From Patiria pectinifera (taxonomy: Eukaryota; Echinodermata; Asteroidea; Valvatida; Asterinidae), in assembly GCA_029964075.1 (NCBI GenBank), contig CM057129.1, positions 21,257,430 through 21,321,429 on the forward strand: 64,000 nt of DNA. Direction: 5' to 3'. Both the position numbers and the translations under genes were made by a program. The notes beneath the pieces are model-generated. The model did no database searches. It saw only the letters and a list, made by a program, of their open reading frames with translations, and had not been told where the DNA came from. Of the stretch, positions 1 to 15,200 are shown one piece after another (positions within the stretch are counted from its first letter, which is position 1; the number at the start of each line of letters is the position of its first letter).

Positions 1-569
1 AATTTTAGATCGTGAATTTGTACATCACATTTAAATTAAGATTCAGTGGGGGCAGTTTAGGGCACAGTCCCTGGAACAGTGTGGGCTTAGAACGTAAATG
101 GCGTTTTTGTTAGCCCTTTAATTTCTTGGCTGGTTTTTTTTTTCAACCAAAGAAATTTCCCCAACACAAATGATGATGTATACCATGTCAAAAATAAGGC
201 TCCTGACTCCATTTGGTGAAAGGAATACCATTTAGGCTTGGAAAGTATAGATTACTTCTTAGGGTTCTGGGAATCAATGCATACTAGGAAGATAGTATTA
301 AGCCTACAATTAAGTGAGATAGGCTAGTTTCGGGCCCCTCTATCATATATTAGACTTTTAGGAAAGGGAAACAAACCACACTTGTAGAAGTGAAAGCATT
401 TATCTCACTGGTTTGCCTGTTTAATTATAAGCATTAGGAATTATTTTAACACCTATGAATCTTTGGATACCAGGAAAGTATCCTTCATTGAAAGTGATGT
501 TTTTATAGTTCCATCACTGAGTGTGGCTGAACAAAGCCAGAAAAAATACTACAAAAGGGCATGACTTAC
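1..569. other. Laminin intron, nothing recognised
   Basis: This is intron downstream of exon 42. I see no exon, repeat or RNA gene here. Confidence 0.6.
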
Positions 570-3257
570 AGCGAGTTGATTCTGAAATCCTTCAGATCAC
601 CGCTCAGGGATCTGCGTACTGGGAACTCTCCACCAATCAGAATGGGCGTGGTGCTCGGGACTCCGCCCACAAAAAGGTAGCTACTGAGGCCAATGATGTC
701 TATGCTATCAGTCTGCAGGTGACGCATGCTGTATATGGTGGGCAGGTCGTTCACCTTCAGAGAGGCACTGTAAAAATGATGTTCAAAACAGATACACGGT
801 GTAAAGTGGAAATGTAAGACTGGGGTCAGAATCAATGCAGGTATTGAACCACAAAAAAATCTAATCTCAGTTCCAATCCGAATTCGAATCTTAACCAGTG
901 TGACATAAAAACAAAGTGGTCACAAAAAAAAGTTCAAGTACCAAATCAGAATCAAACAATAATCCTATTATGACGACAACAGCAATGAAAATCTAATATA
1001 TAACATGAGCTCCCTGTTCCTTGCTTAAGTTGTTCTATGTTTGACTTTCCTTGAATCTCCAAAAGATTCAATACATTTCAAACATCTACCGTTTTAGCCC
1101 AAATTTACTAAAACCTTGTAACAAATTGTGTATAGTTTTAAAAGGGTTATAGTAAAACGTGCTTGTGTCATTCACATGGAGACTGAAGACTTATGGTGAT
1201 GGCCTGTATCGTTACTTAGGACATAAAACAAGAGAAGCCAGACTAAGGTGCCTGCAGACTGCTACCAATAGATGTTCCCATCTGGTGCTGGCTTTGCTGC
1301 TGCAAATCTTGCGAACGAGTTTATTCTGCTCTTAACATACATTGAACATTAAAGAAGCGACAGAAGTATATTCCACCAGGCGTAATAAAGTTTTTAAAAT
1401 TGGCAGCTTGATTTTGAAGCTGGGTGGCTACTTTTTAAGCAAGGTGGAAGTTGTTCAAAAGCTTAGGCTGCTAGGTAAGTTTTCCTGGTTGGAGAACACA
1501 GATGCTTCAATTTAAATCTAGGTACTTACGATAGCCCCATGAACTGTACAGTCACTTCTTGCCACTGCCCTGTGTTCAGACGTAGTCCCAGTGTCTGCAG
1601 TGGCTCGGACAATCCCTCGCCGGCGTTATACTGGACAAAGACATTGCCGTGGTACAGAGCAATGTAAAACAGCTTGTTCTGCAGAGGAAAAATCATTCAA
1701 CAACTTCAACTGAAATTTTTCTGACTCTAGAAAAACATTTGAGTTCATGTTATTTATACCATGCAAGTCTTTCAACAGATCCTCCTCATAAATCTCTGTA
1801 TGTAGTCTTTGTTGTATCACTGAGGCCAAAACATATAGTTGAGTGGACCTAATAATACTCACTATATGGTTGCATATGACTCACATAATACAATATGTTC
1901 TATCAGGCCTTCTTTGTTATGATTCCAGTCAACGATATCCAACTGATCCTGTTAGCTCGGTGGTCGAGTGGTAAGACATCTGCACAAGAAAGCAGGAGGT
2001 CGTGGGTTCGAGTCCCAACGGAGTGATTTTTTCCAACTTTCACTCGGGAGGTAACTCACTGAGTATACAGTGTTCAAACGTCGGTGCAGGGGCAAAACCT
2101 ACTTTGATTTATATCACCCCGATGCAAAATTCAATCTTATAATAGATATACATGGCAACAGGAAAACAACACAAACAAGACCATGGCCCAATGTCATGGC
2201 TCTTGTAACCATCCAATTCTGCACTAATCAGATGATCATTATCTTATGCTTACAGCACCAGACGAAAAAAGTATCTTCTAACGCTTGTGCAAAAACTGAG
2301 ATTCTTAACCAACTCATGGACTATGCCAACTGTTAACACAGACGTTTCTTATTTATTAGATGGAAATATACAGATGTTTCTGTATTTTTGTAAAGGTTCA
2401 TTCCCAAATGCAAATGGCGTTTTTTATCTAAATGCAAAAAAACGCGGTAAACGATCGGCGGCATATCATATCCTCGCTATGCGTGCAGTGCATTAAAAAT
2501 ACAGCGCGAACAGCGACCTCATGCGGCCACTATTTTATGCAAATCACTTGGACCCGATCGAAGGTCTTGGGCCAATCGTTCGCGAAAGCTTATGTTTTTC
2601 TTTAATTTGTGCTAGATTTCTTGCTCACGACCTCATATGCGAATACAGATAAGTGTAGGCGGGGCTAATATGTGGAGTGTCCAATCACACCTTGGTAAAT
2701 CCCGACGTCATCAAATTATTTGCAGCTATTCGCCTTTTGCGGACGTGTCAGAAACCACATTTTTTGTACATGTCACACGTTATCACTATATGAACTTTCA
2801 CCCCTATGCAAGTTTCCACGCAACGATCGACCAATAAGAAAACAACTTTTAAGGTCAGCTTAGGCTATTAGCATAATGAGCACCACCCCCAAAACCTCAC
2901 ATGGACGATTGGACCAAGGCATTGCAAATGATTTGCATAAAAAAGCTGCATGAGGTCGCTGTTCGCGCTGTATTTTTAATGCACTGCATAGCGAGGATAT
3001 GCCGCTGATCGTTTACCGCGTACGGACGAATATGACGAATGCCTTGACCAAGGCTACAACTTCACGTGTAATATGTGCCGAAAGCTTCAAGTGTTGAAGA
3101 GACTTACAAAGCTGAGTGTGCCGTAGCTGTAAGCCAGGATACCGTGAGGCTCAGACGTCTTGAAGGAGAAGCTGATGGACTGGGTCCGGGCCAGCTGGTT
3201 GGGAAGATAAAACTTGGCAAAGGCAAAGGGACCCGAGAAACCAACACCGGCTGCCAC
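570..3257 (-). CDS. Laminin LG3 domain (incomplete), exons 40-42
   Basis: Exon 40 (3257-3108) encodes VGFSGPFAFAKFYLP and SISFSFKTSEPHGILAYSYG. Exon 41 (1678-1530) encodes NKLFYIALYHGNVFVQYNAG and TGQWQEVTVQF. Exon 42 (767-570) encodes IIGLSSYLFVGGVPS and ends RINS before a GTAAGT donor. The last strand with its cysteine, and LG4-LG5, are off the window. Bases 1-569 are intron. Confidence 0.93.
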
Positions 3258-6200
3258 CTGAACAGAAGTATGGCAATATGAAAACCGCGGACGTTAATGT
3301 TGAAGAATATGCTGGCAGGTTTTTAGTAATAAGGGAATAAATGTGTGCTCCGGAGGTTTTTATCACTCTGTTTAATACCACTTAGAGTCTGGGTGCTGAT
3401 AATTACTAGGAGGGGGGAGGCGGCACCCATTACCCCTAAGTGGTAGTAAACAGAGAAACAAAGTGATAAATACCCGACCGACATTCCATTTCATAAATTC
3501 TTAAAAATAAAAAAAAAAAAAACAAACAATTCAAAAATTCTGATTTTGTTCAGCAAGTTCACTTCATGCTTTTTGAAACAACCCTCTAAAAAAATAATGG
3601 AGAATTAGCTGGCGAGAAAGAAGTAAATAACCCTTGGCAGGATTGATTTATGCGCGCGCATGGCTGGCGCGCGCGACATGGAGCGCGTCGCGCAGAACGA
3701 CGCGGGCGGGCGCTGGCGCTTGAATTTAGAACTATTAAATTCTGACTCGCTGGACTGTTGCATGCCTGCGTGAGGAGGACTGTGATTCAACCAATAATGA
3801 AACGGTAAGAGGGCACTTATTTTTCCACATCCACATTTTATGTGGAAAGAAAGTGTTTAAGACTCTTCTTAACTTTCCATCCATGTCTCCATGTCTTTAT
3901 CATCCGTTTAATACCGTACAGCGTGGACGGCTCTCAATCGACCAATAATAATCGTTAACTATATATTAGAAATGTTTAATAAATGATATATATTTTAAAA
4001 GAAAGGATACGGCTTTCTAAAAAAAAATTCTTAAAATTTTTGTTATCCCACAAAGATTTCTCTCTTTGATTTATTTGCATATTCTAAAGTTTGTAAAAAT
4101 GCAAGATGCATAAATTAACCTTTTAGCACCTCCACTACATTGTACTACAGTGTATTCGTTACCTGATGAAATCTATAAAACCATAGAATGCTTAGGCAGT
4201 TGGGGCGGTACAGGGAGTAATGGGCAGGGGTGTTTTTGGCGGTACACTCAGGTGTAATACTTAACTCAAAAACAGATGGACCCATATGAGTGTCAGGGTT
4301 TATATTTTCTTGAAAAATGAACCATCAAACCATCCAAATTTGTACACATTTTGAAGTACTGTGCAGGATTTTCTTAAATAAATTCAGTTTTTCATAAAAA
4401 AAATAAAATCAGTTTTCTGGAAGTAAATGCAATTATATTCTGGACAATAAGACAGTGCCCATGATTTGTCATCTGTACTTACATTAGCTCTGCAGCCATC
4501 GAATGAGACTCCCTGATATGAGACAGCCGATGTGTTTGTCAACGGTCGGCTGATCAGGCTGCCAGTGGTTCCATTAGATAGCTGCACATCCTTCATGCAA
4601 CCCGCAAAACGCAGATTGGTGGGGCCCCGTCTATGAGAAATTAAACAGTTAAAAATGCTGACTGTAAATTCCAGGAACAGGAAAAACAATTTAAAATCTA
4701 CAAATTGATTTTATGCATAGGAATATTTATAAAAGTAAAGTGAGATACAAAGCAGCGGAGCTTGCCTCCCATCCTTTCCTAACTGAAAGAACCACCACTA
4801 CAAAAAAAAGGACTAGCACCACACATAAAAAAAACAACCAAAAACGACTGAAAAAGGGTGTCATTATTAAAAAAAAACCACCTTTTTTGCCCCTAGACCC
4901 AAGACCTGGATACACAACTGGATCAACATTTATGCAGTGCCTTTGTAAGACAAAATTGTATTCCCCTGATTCACAGTCTTATACATTCCTCACGTTCCTC
5001 CCCTGAAAAAGCACACACTGGTGATCCAGGTACTAACTTTGTTGTACGAACTCTTCCCCAGCAAGCAATATTAACTCCTTCAGTGCCAAAGTCGTAGATG
5101 TACGAGGTATATTTGTTAGTTCGAAATTGCCAACCTCGTACATGTACGAGGTAATGTTCGTACTTAAAATCGCCAACCCTCATACATGTACGAGGTAGAG
5201 TAAGCATGTTATCACAAGGGGCACTCTCGCTCTTTCTAATAATATCATTTTCATTCAGGTACGACCTGTATTTATTTGTTTCATTCGCGTTCTTGCGAGA
5301 GGGCACAGCACTGACACTCATATTTTGTGCAAAAAGTGCGGAATTCCCCTGTGTGCAGGACAGTGTTTCAGGGTGTATCACTAGGTATGTGACTCCTATT
5401 GACTTTTCAATGTACCAAGGATATACCTGAGAGCAACAACAACAAATTTAGTGAGTAAAACTTATTTACTTTTTAAAAAACAATTAAAAAAAACGCTCGA
5501 AGTTGGGCACTTTAGGGTTAAACTTTTCAAATTTTGCGGGCACTGAAAGAGCAACACTCCAAGAATGAGACAGCAAAGGAAATTTGAGGGGTATACACTT
5601 ATTAAAAAACAGATCCGCATTATACTAATTACCTGGATTCTTTCATAGTTTGAAGAGAGAATCTAAAATTGTCGAGTTACTATGCTAATGTAAGTATTAA
5701 CCACTAAAAGGGCCGCCATTTTCCCCCATCCCCACCCCTTCCCCATGGAGAGAGAGTGACTCACATGGTACCAGAAGTAAGCGATGGGTCGGGAGAACCC
5801 AGGAATAACTTGAAAGCATAGCGTAGATTGGTGAATCTTAAGGGGGCTAGTGTGGGCGACTCAAAACTCTCCCGAAAAGCATCTGTCTGGTTGGCATAAC
5901 CGATGTCCATGCGGTAATGAGAGGTGTTGAAAGAAACCCTGACCTGGAGAAAAGCCAAACAATGTCTGGTCATCAATAAAATGACTCCTATTATACTAAT
6001 ATTGATATTGCATCCTTTACTATACCCATATTAGATCTGACTTGGCCAGCTGACACCGGCATAAAGCTCAGTGGTCAAAATGGTGAAGACATCTCCACGA
6101 GTAAGTAAGAGGTTTTGGGTTCAAGTCCTATTAGAGCAAGATTGTGAAATTTTGTACGAGAGATCTAATCAGCACCGAGTACATAGTGATTTAGAATTAC

Positions 6201-9200
6201 ATCAGTAAGGCCAAACAAAAAAAAGGCTCCGGTTTCTGGTATGGAGCTTGCCCCAAAAGTGGTGCCTTGAGGCGGCTTTTTTATTTTTACTTTTTTTTCC
6301 GTCAAATGTCCACTGATGACTGCAAATGGTGCCAAACTAAATTTAGTGCAAAATACATGGGAGTCCAGAGAGGCCACATAAAGCTTATACTCGACTGTAA
6401 CCCCATCTAAAAACATGTTGTGCAGCAGCAGATTTAAACCCTTCAGTCAACAGGGGAGTCAGATTGACGTAGAGGGGAGTCAGGTTGGTGAGCAGTACTT
6501 TCCTTGCCTTCCACCGCTGTGACCCGGGTTCGAATCCCACCTGGGCCAATATGTGGATTGGGTTTTCAGTCCCTGCCTGATTCCGTGGGTTTTCCCCAGA
6601 ATATTCTTCTGAGCTTTTCATCCCGCCTCCAGAACTGTAATTTCTTCTCATTGTCTTCCTCCACAGGTTTCTTCAGGCTTGCGAGCTACAGTGCCTAGGG
6701 CGCTTTTGAGGAATCCTTGGTTTCATTAAATAATAATAATAACACTGGCTAGCTCAGTGATCCAGTAGTAAATGGCACTAGTGGAGACAGATTCAAAGAC
6801 AACTCGAGCAGCTCACAGTATATTGAGCTTATAGATTTACGTTGGTGATGGGCAAACCAAATTTTGTTGATTAAAAAGAATTGTTCTTGAGTCTTACCCT
6901 GTACCACCGTGCATCATTGTAGGTCTGCAGGGTCCTGAGGATGTATCTGGCATTGCCTGCAGTGTTCATTTCCAACATGACATTGCCAGACTCCATGAAG
7001 ACACCGATGTAGGAGATGAGGTCAAGCCGGGTCACGATCATCAGGACTGACTCCGGCACTGAGGTCTGGAAGTCTAGCGATATGGTCGCTGACTCGAACA
7101 CGTCAAAATCATCATTGGGGAGCTGGAATTAGCCAAGTCCAAAATGCATTAATTTTATAAACATGTCGTTGTGTCCGTGCAACAAGGTCGTATCTCCTAA
7201 AATGTGCTGTACGTGTAACGAAGTTTCAGAATGTCAAAAGGTCGTATCTCACTTAAAAAAACCCGGATGTTCACAGAAAGTCAATGGACGTCGAGATACG
7301 ACCTTGTCTGCATGGAGCGTATTCGCGCGAGATACAACTTTGTTGCAGAATGGAGTTACGACCTTGTTGTACTGAAGTGACGATGTGAAGTCAGCAAAGG
7401 AAGATCATTCTTGAAAGTTGTGGGGGATCACAGAGCTGTAGAGTGCTAAATCCTCTGTCCCTTGCACAGAATACTTGCAGAAGCACCCTGAATTCATGTC
7501 AGTGTTCACGGAATACATTGAAATTTGATGGATTGGAAGTTCATTTTGAGTGTGCTGTACATAACCATTTGTTGATAGCTATTAGGATGATTAGAATCTA
7601 TTAGTATTTTTGTTCTAGATGATGAAAGTGGACTACTGTTAATACAAACTCAGCTGGATCAAGCCAAAATGTTTGCTATATCAGAATTTGTATTAAGAGG
7701 ACCGATGCATGGTCATATTCATTGTGCACATAACTTCAGTTGGGACCGCGGCGTCTTTTTTTCTTACAACCAAAATTTGTAATAACAGTGTTTGTATTAA
7801 CAAGAGTCAACTGTACTTTGTAATTTTGTAATATTGACTTGACGTGACTTGACTTGTCTCGACTTGACAGACAGGAAGGGTCCATACCTGGAAGTAGCCG
7901 AAGCCATTGAAGCTAGCTCCAGGTGTGACCTCCGGTTCAGGGGTGATAGGTTCGACTGCCCCCTGGCAGCACGATGTGGATCCTTCCTGGGACGTGGGTC
8001 GCCAGAGGTCCAGCTCCTGGCCATCAAACATGACGTCCGAGATACAGCCTTCAAAGCTACGACTGTTGACTTTACTGGTCTGTAAACATACAAATGAGAG
8101 GCAAAATGGTTCATCGACATGGACACTGATGCATCCAAGGGGATGCACCATGGGGGCCATAAACCCCTATAAAAGTAATTTCTTTTTTGGAGGGGATAAT
8201 GAAACCAGAGGAGTGAGAATAACCGTCTGTGAATGTATGCCTTCCATCCCCTTTCCTTCCCAGGATTCATCAAATAAGGTCAGCCACTCACAAAATATGA
8301 CATCTTTTACACAACCCATTTAATGCTCAGAATTAAGTATTAATTTACACTACTGCTAAAGAGCATCATCTGCTTCAACAAAGAAAACCTAGATGCCATT
8401 TTAGTTTTATTTTCTTCCCAAATGCGAAATGTGGACCTCACTTTTCCAGCTTTTGCCAAAAATAATCTGCCAGACCAAAACTGAAGGGGGGGGGGGATGA
8501 TGTTCGTTCAAACCCTCCAAGAACTCCTGGTGTCACATTTGTCTTTACATTTGAATTTTCTTAGCCAATGAAATTACAGCCTCCAGGAAATGATGTAACC
8601 AATGTATTTTCTGACATACCTGATACGAGCTTGGGAGACCCCCGACGTAGAACGCTGTCTTGTTCGGCGGGAAGGAGAAGTACTTGTCGTACGTGAAGGT
8701 ACTCCGGCTGTACGTGGTAGACGCCCCTCCAGTGCTCAGCTGGACAACTGAGAGATGTCCCTCATTAGCATATCTGGGGCAGAATATTCAGGATGCAATA
8801 TCAACATGGAAACAAGATAAATGGTGTACTCTTTTATTTCTAGAGGATAAAAATGTACTCTGTTTAAGTGAAAATTGCTCAGAAGATGACAGCTTGCCCA
8901 ATTTCAACCTCTGCAAAGGTGTAGGTGAGAACCACTGGTGTTGGGGGAGGCATACGTGTAAAACAGCAATTTGTTCAACCTCCTGTGGCTAAGGGCTTTA
9001 ACACTAAAAGGCCGAGTTATTTTGACCATCTCTCAGAGGGGGGGGGGGGGGATGCGGCGGAAAAGATCTCGGCCATCGAGTGACGAAAATTTTTGAAACT
9101 CGGTACATGCACAGAGCAACTCATCATGAACATACCCAAGAAATTTCATGACTATAGGTCAAAGAGTTTTGGAATCATGGCTAATTAATTATTCATATGT

Positions 9201-12200
9201 ACGAATGGTAATTCTGCTCTGTGTACACTACGTATATGGGAAAATTCAGTTTTCACGGCGCGTTAAAATTTTTCGCTGCGCGGCAACCTGTGGTCCGATT
9301 TTTATGTTTTTGGTATCAAAAGATGCGCAAGGCTCGAGGCTAAAAAGTCATAACAGCTCGGGTCACGGAAAAAAATTTGTTTAGGGCTATCGTGGAAAAA
9401 GTTGAGGGGGGACCGGCCCTTTTAGGGTTAACCTGAATTCAATTTTCAACAAGCAAAATATTAGAAGTTTGCCATTTTATAACAGTTTCACAAGTTGTTC
9501 AGGGATGAGGGGTATTGTACTGAAGTGGCTTTACCTAGTCCCAATAGCATGGTACCATTCCCCACAGCAGACCTCTATGGGACTCTGAATAGTGACCGCA
9601 TCCCGGTTGACATTGAAACTGAACTGGGCCTTGCCTGCCACCACTTCCACACTGTAGTACTGGTTGGCCGGGTTCTCCATGAAGAACACTAGGCCGTCCT
9701 GACGATCCACCTGAAGACAAACAAATTGAAAATTAAGTCACTGAGTTCACTGCTTGAAGATGATCATGGCTTTGACATTGACTTTGCCATTATGGAACAT
9801 TATATGTACATGAACAAGGCCGTTGTGCACGTCCTATCATTGTACAATTTACACTCTGTGGGAACACCATGGAGTGTTGAAAAATATTAGGTTGCGGTCA
9901 AAATACTGTTGCAAAGACTCTTGCGAATCAGTATTTGTGGCTGTGTATCAGAAGCTGGCCTCTACATTTCACTTTTTTTTCAAAAATAAAATTTTCATCA
10001 AAAATAATCCTGTCCCGAAGTGGTTAATTAATTGCAAATGTAATGACTTGTGATTAGGTTTGTGATAGGCACGGCCAGTGTTTCCCCTGCCCATTCAAAC
10101 GTGAGGCGGCCCACCTCGCTACTTTCAGTGACCACCTCGCTCAATTTTTGCCAATATCATCACCTCGCTGTGAAGATTTACAATAAAGGAAATATCAATT
10201 GAAAAAAGATCATTTTGTGTAATTTATGAGCGTTTTCCTTTACCTCCATGTATCAAGAACTCACAGTTTTGATGTGTTTTTGGAATCATTGCGCATTTCT
10301 GTGAGTGCTGCATTCTTTTCAGTTTGCAGACTGCATAAATTTCGTTTCAATCATCTTGTTACCACCTCGCTCAGTTCATTAGCCAAGGGAAACACTGGGC
10401 ATGACTGCAACTTTATGTGAACGAGGGCATTATGGCCCAAGTGATATTACCTTGAAGTCTACTTGAATCTCATTGGACAACTTGGACTGGACGGGTGAAT
10501 CCAGCTGGATTTCCAGCGATGTCTGGCCTGCAAATCGTGCCGGTTGCCTGGTGTTGGCAATCCGGTCCTGCACGATGCGCAGTTTCTGCCTGAGACGCGC
10601 CAGCCGCTCGTCGATGGCACTGCGCATCTGCGAGGTTTCGTTTTGTAGTGCTGACAAGTTGCTTGTCTTCTGGGCAAGGCTGGTCAGGTCTGTCTCAACT
10701 TCGCTGACTGTTGGGAGGCAAGATGGAGAAGGGGAATATAACTGCAAATTTACTGAAATAATTAAAATGTCGCAATTCTTCCTGTTCTTATCTGCACAGT
10801 CTGTGATTCCCTCTTTTTCCCGAAATATATGTATGAATCACTCATCAAAGTATTTGTCGGGGGGTAAAGTGAGATTCAGTAAAGTCATCAATTTTATAAC
10901 GCAATGCAAGACATGCATTTGGGCATTTACAACACAAACTGGAAAAAGAAAAACGGGTACAAATTTCTCACAATGGTTTGTGAAAAGTAACTGACCAGAG
11001 GTGTTGGTTTCATGGAACTTTCTCCCTGATTAAGTGTCATAGTTATTTAGCTTTATTATGAAATGATAACCTGGGGTTCAGTGTACTAGTGACCAGCTGC
11101 AGCTGGGAGTACATCTGCCACTCTAAGAGTTAAGCTCCTTTTACTTCCCAGAAGCATTTGAACATTAACCCATGACTCCCCTAGCATAACGTTCTTAAAT
11201 CTTTCAATCCTCCTCTGTGCAAGATCCCAGTGGCACCTTCTTCAGGAGGGATCATTCAAGCTTTGTGTAACAGTGGACAGGTTCTACTTTCCTCAATCCT
11301 GCAAAGCCTCAGAAACCTTAATGTAGATTCTTGAAGGATCTAGGAGGGTTAGAATGGAGTAATGAAAGGAGTGCATTTGCCCCAAACAGATGTAGGAGCT
11401 GTATGAATATGAACACTTACTTATGGCAGGGGTTGTGCCCAGAAGACTGGTTGCGTTATCGATAGTCTCTTGAACAGCCTGGATGTCGTTCTCATTGCTA
11501 GTGAGTATGTCCTCCAGAGTTTGTGTGTTATTGAGGGTGACTTCACTGACTCCGAGGGCCAGGTTAGCTGTGCTGAGACCCTGGTCAATGGCTGGTTGAA
11601 TCTGTGGATCTGAGAGTCCGCAAAAAAAATAAAAATAAATGGATTAGGTGTGACGGGATTTGAATACGAGTGATCGAACCGGAACTGACTAGACCAATCC
11701 ATTAGTCCCTGTCCACATATAGTACTGTGCGTGCTGTATCAAAATTTGACACGCTTATTGGTTTTTTATGCATTTTGTGTAGTTCTAGGTGATTTAGCAG
11801 ATTTTATTGAATCTAGCAGAATTTTTAAATGCACCTAGCAGAAATTTGTGATTTTTCATCTGGTCATCCTGGTTTTTGGCGTGAAATACTTCCGGATACT
11901 CTGAGTCAGTTTGGCCCACATTTGTAGACAGACATCTGTTAACATTGCTTTTTAAAGTTAATCAAGTTTTATGCAGCAAATTTGAGCAGTTCGTAAACTA
12001 TATTTGAAGGTCAATTTTTTTTTAACAAAGTCAACTATTAATTACATTAAATTTCAAACCTATAGGCAAAAATGAAGTTAATGAATACTTCCATTTAGCA
12101 TGTTTAGGTATTTATCAAGTGATGTTGCACCATTAAAACTATTTTCTATAGTTTACCGCTGGCTATTTGCGAAAGGGCATTGGCCTCTGTCTGTAGAGTC

Positions 12201-15200
12201 ATGTGACTGACTGCATTGGTATCCCACAATTCCTCAGCTGATGTAAGAGTCTCGTTGGCTGTCGTCAGGGATCTCTCTAGACCTGCGCAGAAAATACATG
12301 GGAAAAAATTGACATTGAGAAAACAATCAGAGGTGATACCTTAAAAAATGAAGGGAAAAAAAAGAAAAAAAAGACACGCTGCCAAAATGGACAAAAGTTT
12401 ATGTTTCTTGATAAAGGGCTTCATCAATATTTTACTTCCAATAAAGGAGGCTTTGGGGCGAATCTCCGTGCAATTTGTGAGAATGACTTTCTCCCCCAAC
12501 ACTGTTGGATCGCCTGCCATAAAGATGTGTGTACTCCCCCCCCCCCCCACGCCAACATTCAAAATTGAAAAAGCCTAATTTTCCATCAGACGTCTGCTGA
12601 AAACAAGAAAATGTCACAGCGACAAATGTTGCAAAAGTCATTTTTTCCCCACAGCAGATTTCACAACAAAGTCCCACTTTTTGCTGTACTCATCTTTAAA
12701 CTTCAAGTGAAATGAAGCCATCGTTGTTCGTTCTTCGATCGACAAAATAAAAATACTATAACATTCAATTGCCACAGAAAAACGTGCGCGTTGCAATGTC
12801 CGTGAATTGCACCGTAGAGCTCGCGGTTCAATTCACCGCCCCGCGCATAACGTTGGGGCGATTTGGTTTTACTGTCGGTAACTGGTTTCTGACCTACTTC
12901 CACGTGTTGCCTATGTGAAAACTTGGGAAACCAGACTATTATTTATTACACCCAATTGGGCTCTTGTACTTTCAGGGATATCATTTTTGTGCACACACTC
13001 GATGTTGGCGCTCTTTTATGCGCTAAAAATCGCACACATAATAGTCTGATACCAAATTCCCAATTTATTAATACGCGCTATGAAACAACAGGAGTCAAGA
13101 TACTACATGTAATACAAATTGTGCACACATAATTGTATTCACGTAAAATCTTGGAAAATTGTAGAAAATCATATAAGGATCGTGCAGTCGTAATCGGGGT
13201 GAATAAATTACGCCTAAATCGTAAATGTTGGCATCTCTGCACACACCCATTACGAAATTTTAAGCTGCTACCAAGTTCACTCTACAGAAATTAAATGCTA
13301 ACTTTATGAACAGCCTGTATGAAAATCAAAATGTGATAAAAATCACAAAATAATACCTGCTACGTCAGTGTTCCTCTGGTTGATCGTATTCTGCAGTGCC
13401 AAGCTATCTTCCTTGGACCTTCGGGCATCTTCTTGCAGAGCAGCTAGGGTGCGGTCAGCCACGGTCTGCTGCGTGGTGTGCACACTGGCATTGGCTGCCC
13501 TGGACATCAGATCAGCAGCTGCGAAGGAGGAAACCACTTCTTGGTAGCGCTTGACCACGTCCACGGCTTGCTGGCCGTTGGTTTGGGCTCCTTCAAACAA
13601 TCTTCAAGTAGGGGAATTACAAAGGAGTCATTTAAATAAGTTCAAAATGCTTTGATTTTCATTTCGTTTTCAGCAGTTTCTTTTGATTCTTCAGTGTTTT
13701 GGATGGCTGTGTGACATATATACGTGAGAAGAATGCCATGGTCCAGTGGTTACGGTGCTTATCGCATGTACAATGGTACGTGGGTTCGAACCCTGCCAGG
13801 AACATGGTGTTTGTGCCCTTGGGCAAGACACTTAACTACAATTGTCTCTCTCCACCCAGCAATATGAATGGGTACCTGTGAGGGTAGAGGGCTGAATGTG
13901 CACTGATATCGGCTGCCGCAAGCTCTCGTGACCCGATGAACGGGGGGAAAGTTGTAAAGCGCTTTGAGATTGTTGATACGATGGAAAGCGCTATACAAGC
14001 ATTACAATTTACTAATTATTATTTTGTTTTTGCAGCGACAGCCTGTCACAGTTTGCCAACTATCCAACAAGGGACACACTCAACTCATCGTTGGCTCCAC
14101 GCATCAGACTTTTATGAAACTTGTCCCATTTCTACACCAAAAACAAAAAGACGGCTACAATGTGCTTGAGATGTAAAGGAGGCTAGCTGGAGTTTGTCTT
14201 TTGGTTTGGGTTTTGATGGCGCACTATGTTAGTAGAGCCTGTGTGTGTTTTTGGTAGGCTCTCAAATTCTTTGCAGGCCCACAATTTGTTAGTGGAGCCT
14301 GTGTGTGTTTTTGGTAGGCTCTCAAATTCTTTGCAGCCCACAATTTGTTAGTGTTTTTGGTAGGCTCTCAAATTCTTTGCAGGCCCACAATTTGTCAGTG
14401 GAGCCTGTGTGTGTTTTTGGTAGGCTCTCAAATTCTTTGCAGCCCACAATTTGTCAGTGGAGCCTGTGTGTGTGTTTTGGTAGGCTCTCCAATTCTTTGC
14501 AGGCCCACAATTTGTTTGTTAGCCTGCGACTTTTCTTCAGGCCCCAGGCGCAGTGCCTGCTGTGCCTAGTGCACACACTGTTATAATGATATACCTGCTT
14601 GATTCCTGTGCTGCCGAGGTGAGAGTGAGGACATGACTCTCAGCATTCAGGACATCAGTCTCAATGACTGGCTGCAGGTTGGCTACCACCATGTCTGAGG
14701 TCCGAGCAGAGGAGTGGGTACTGATCCAACCATTCTGACCTAAAAAAAAACAAAAACAAGAAGGCAGGGCATGTCAGACTTCATATATCCAGAAGCATTA
14801 GTTTCTAATCTGAAGGTTCTTCTTCTTTCTGCAGTTTCTTAAAGAACATAATTATTAGAGGTTTCCCAACGATTGGTTTGTTTTCAGCATCAGCACCAGA
14901 ACATTTAAGATGCCTGACAGGGGAAGAGGGGATTCTGGCTAATTTTGTCACCGTTTTGACGAGGTGACACGTCTGTGCACACAGACGCAAAACCTAGTTT
15001 TGAGAAAATTGTGTTTGAAGTTGGCGGATTTTTCAATTTGCATTTTTCTGTACATATCTCCCCCAGATTTGAAAAATAAATAACTGAGACAACAGCCCAG
15101 GAGTTAAATAGCCAAAAACAATTCTCTCTACTCATAAAATCGTGTTTAATTAGAAGATATTAATTACTAAAGATATCCGTCACTTCGCCAAAACGGAAAA

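Noticed and set aside
7797-8323. Open frames of 117-158 codons on both strands
   Set aside because: They overlap laminin exon 36. Only the frame ending at 7888 within 8079-7888 fits the LG domain and splice borders.
10473-10994. 173-codon open frame on the plus strand
   Set aside because: It is the antisense shadow of laminin exon 33 and its flanking intron.
14228-14520. Possible CRISPR-like direct repeats
   Set aside because: Units are contiguous tandem copies without unique spacers, in an animal genome.
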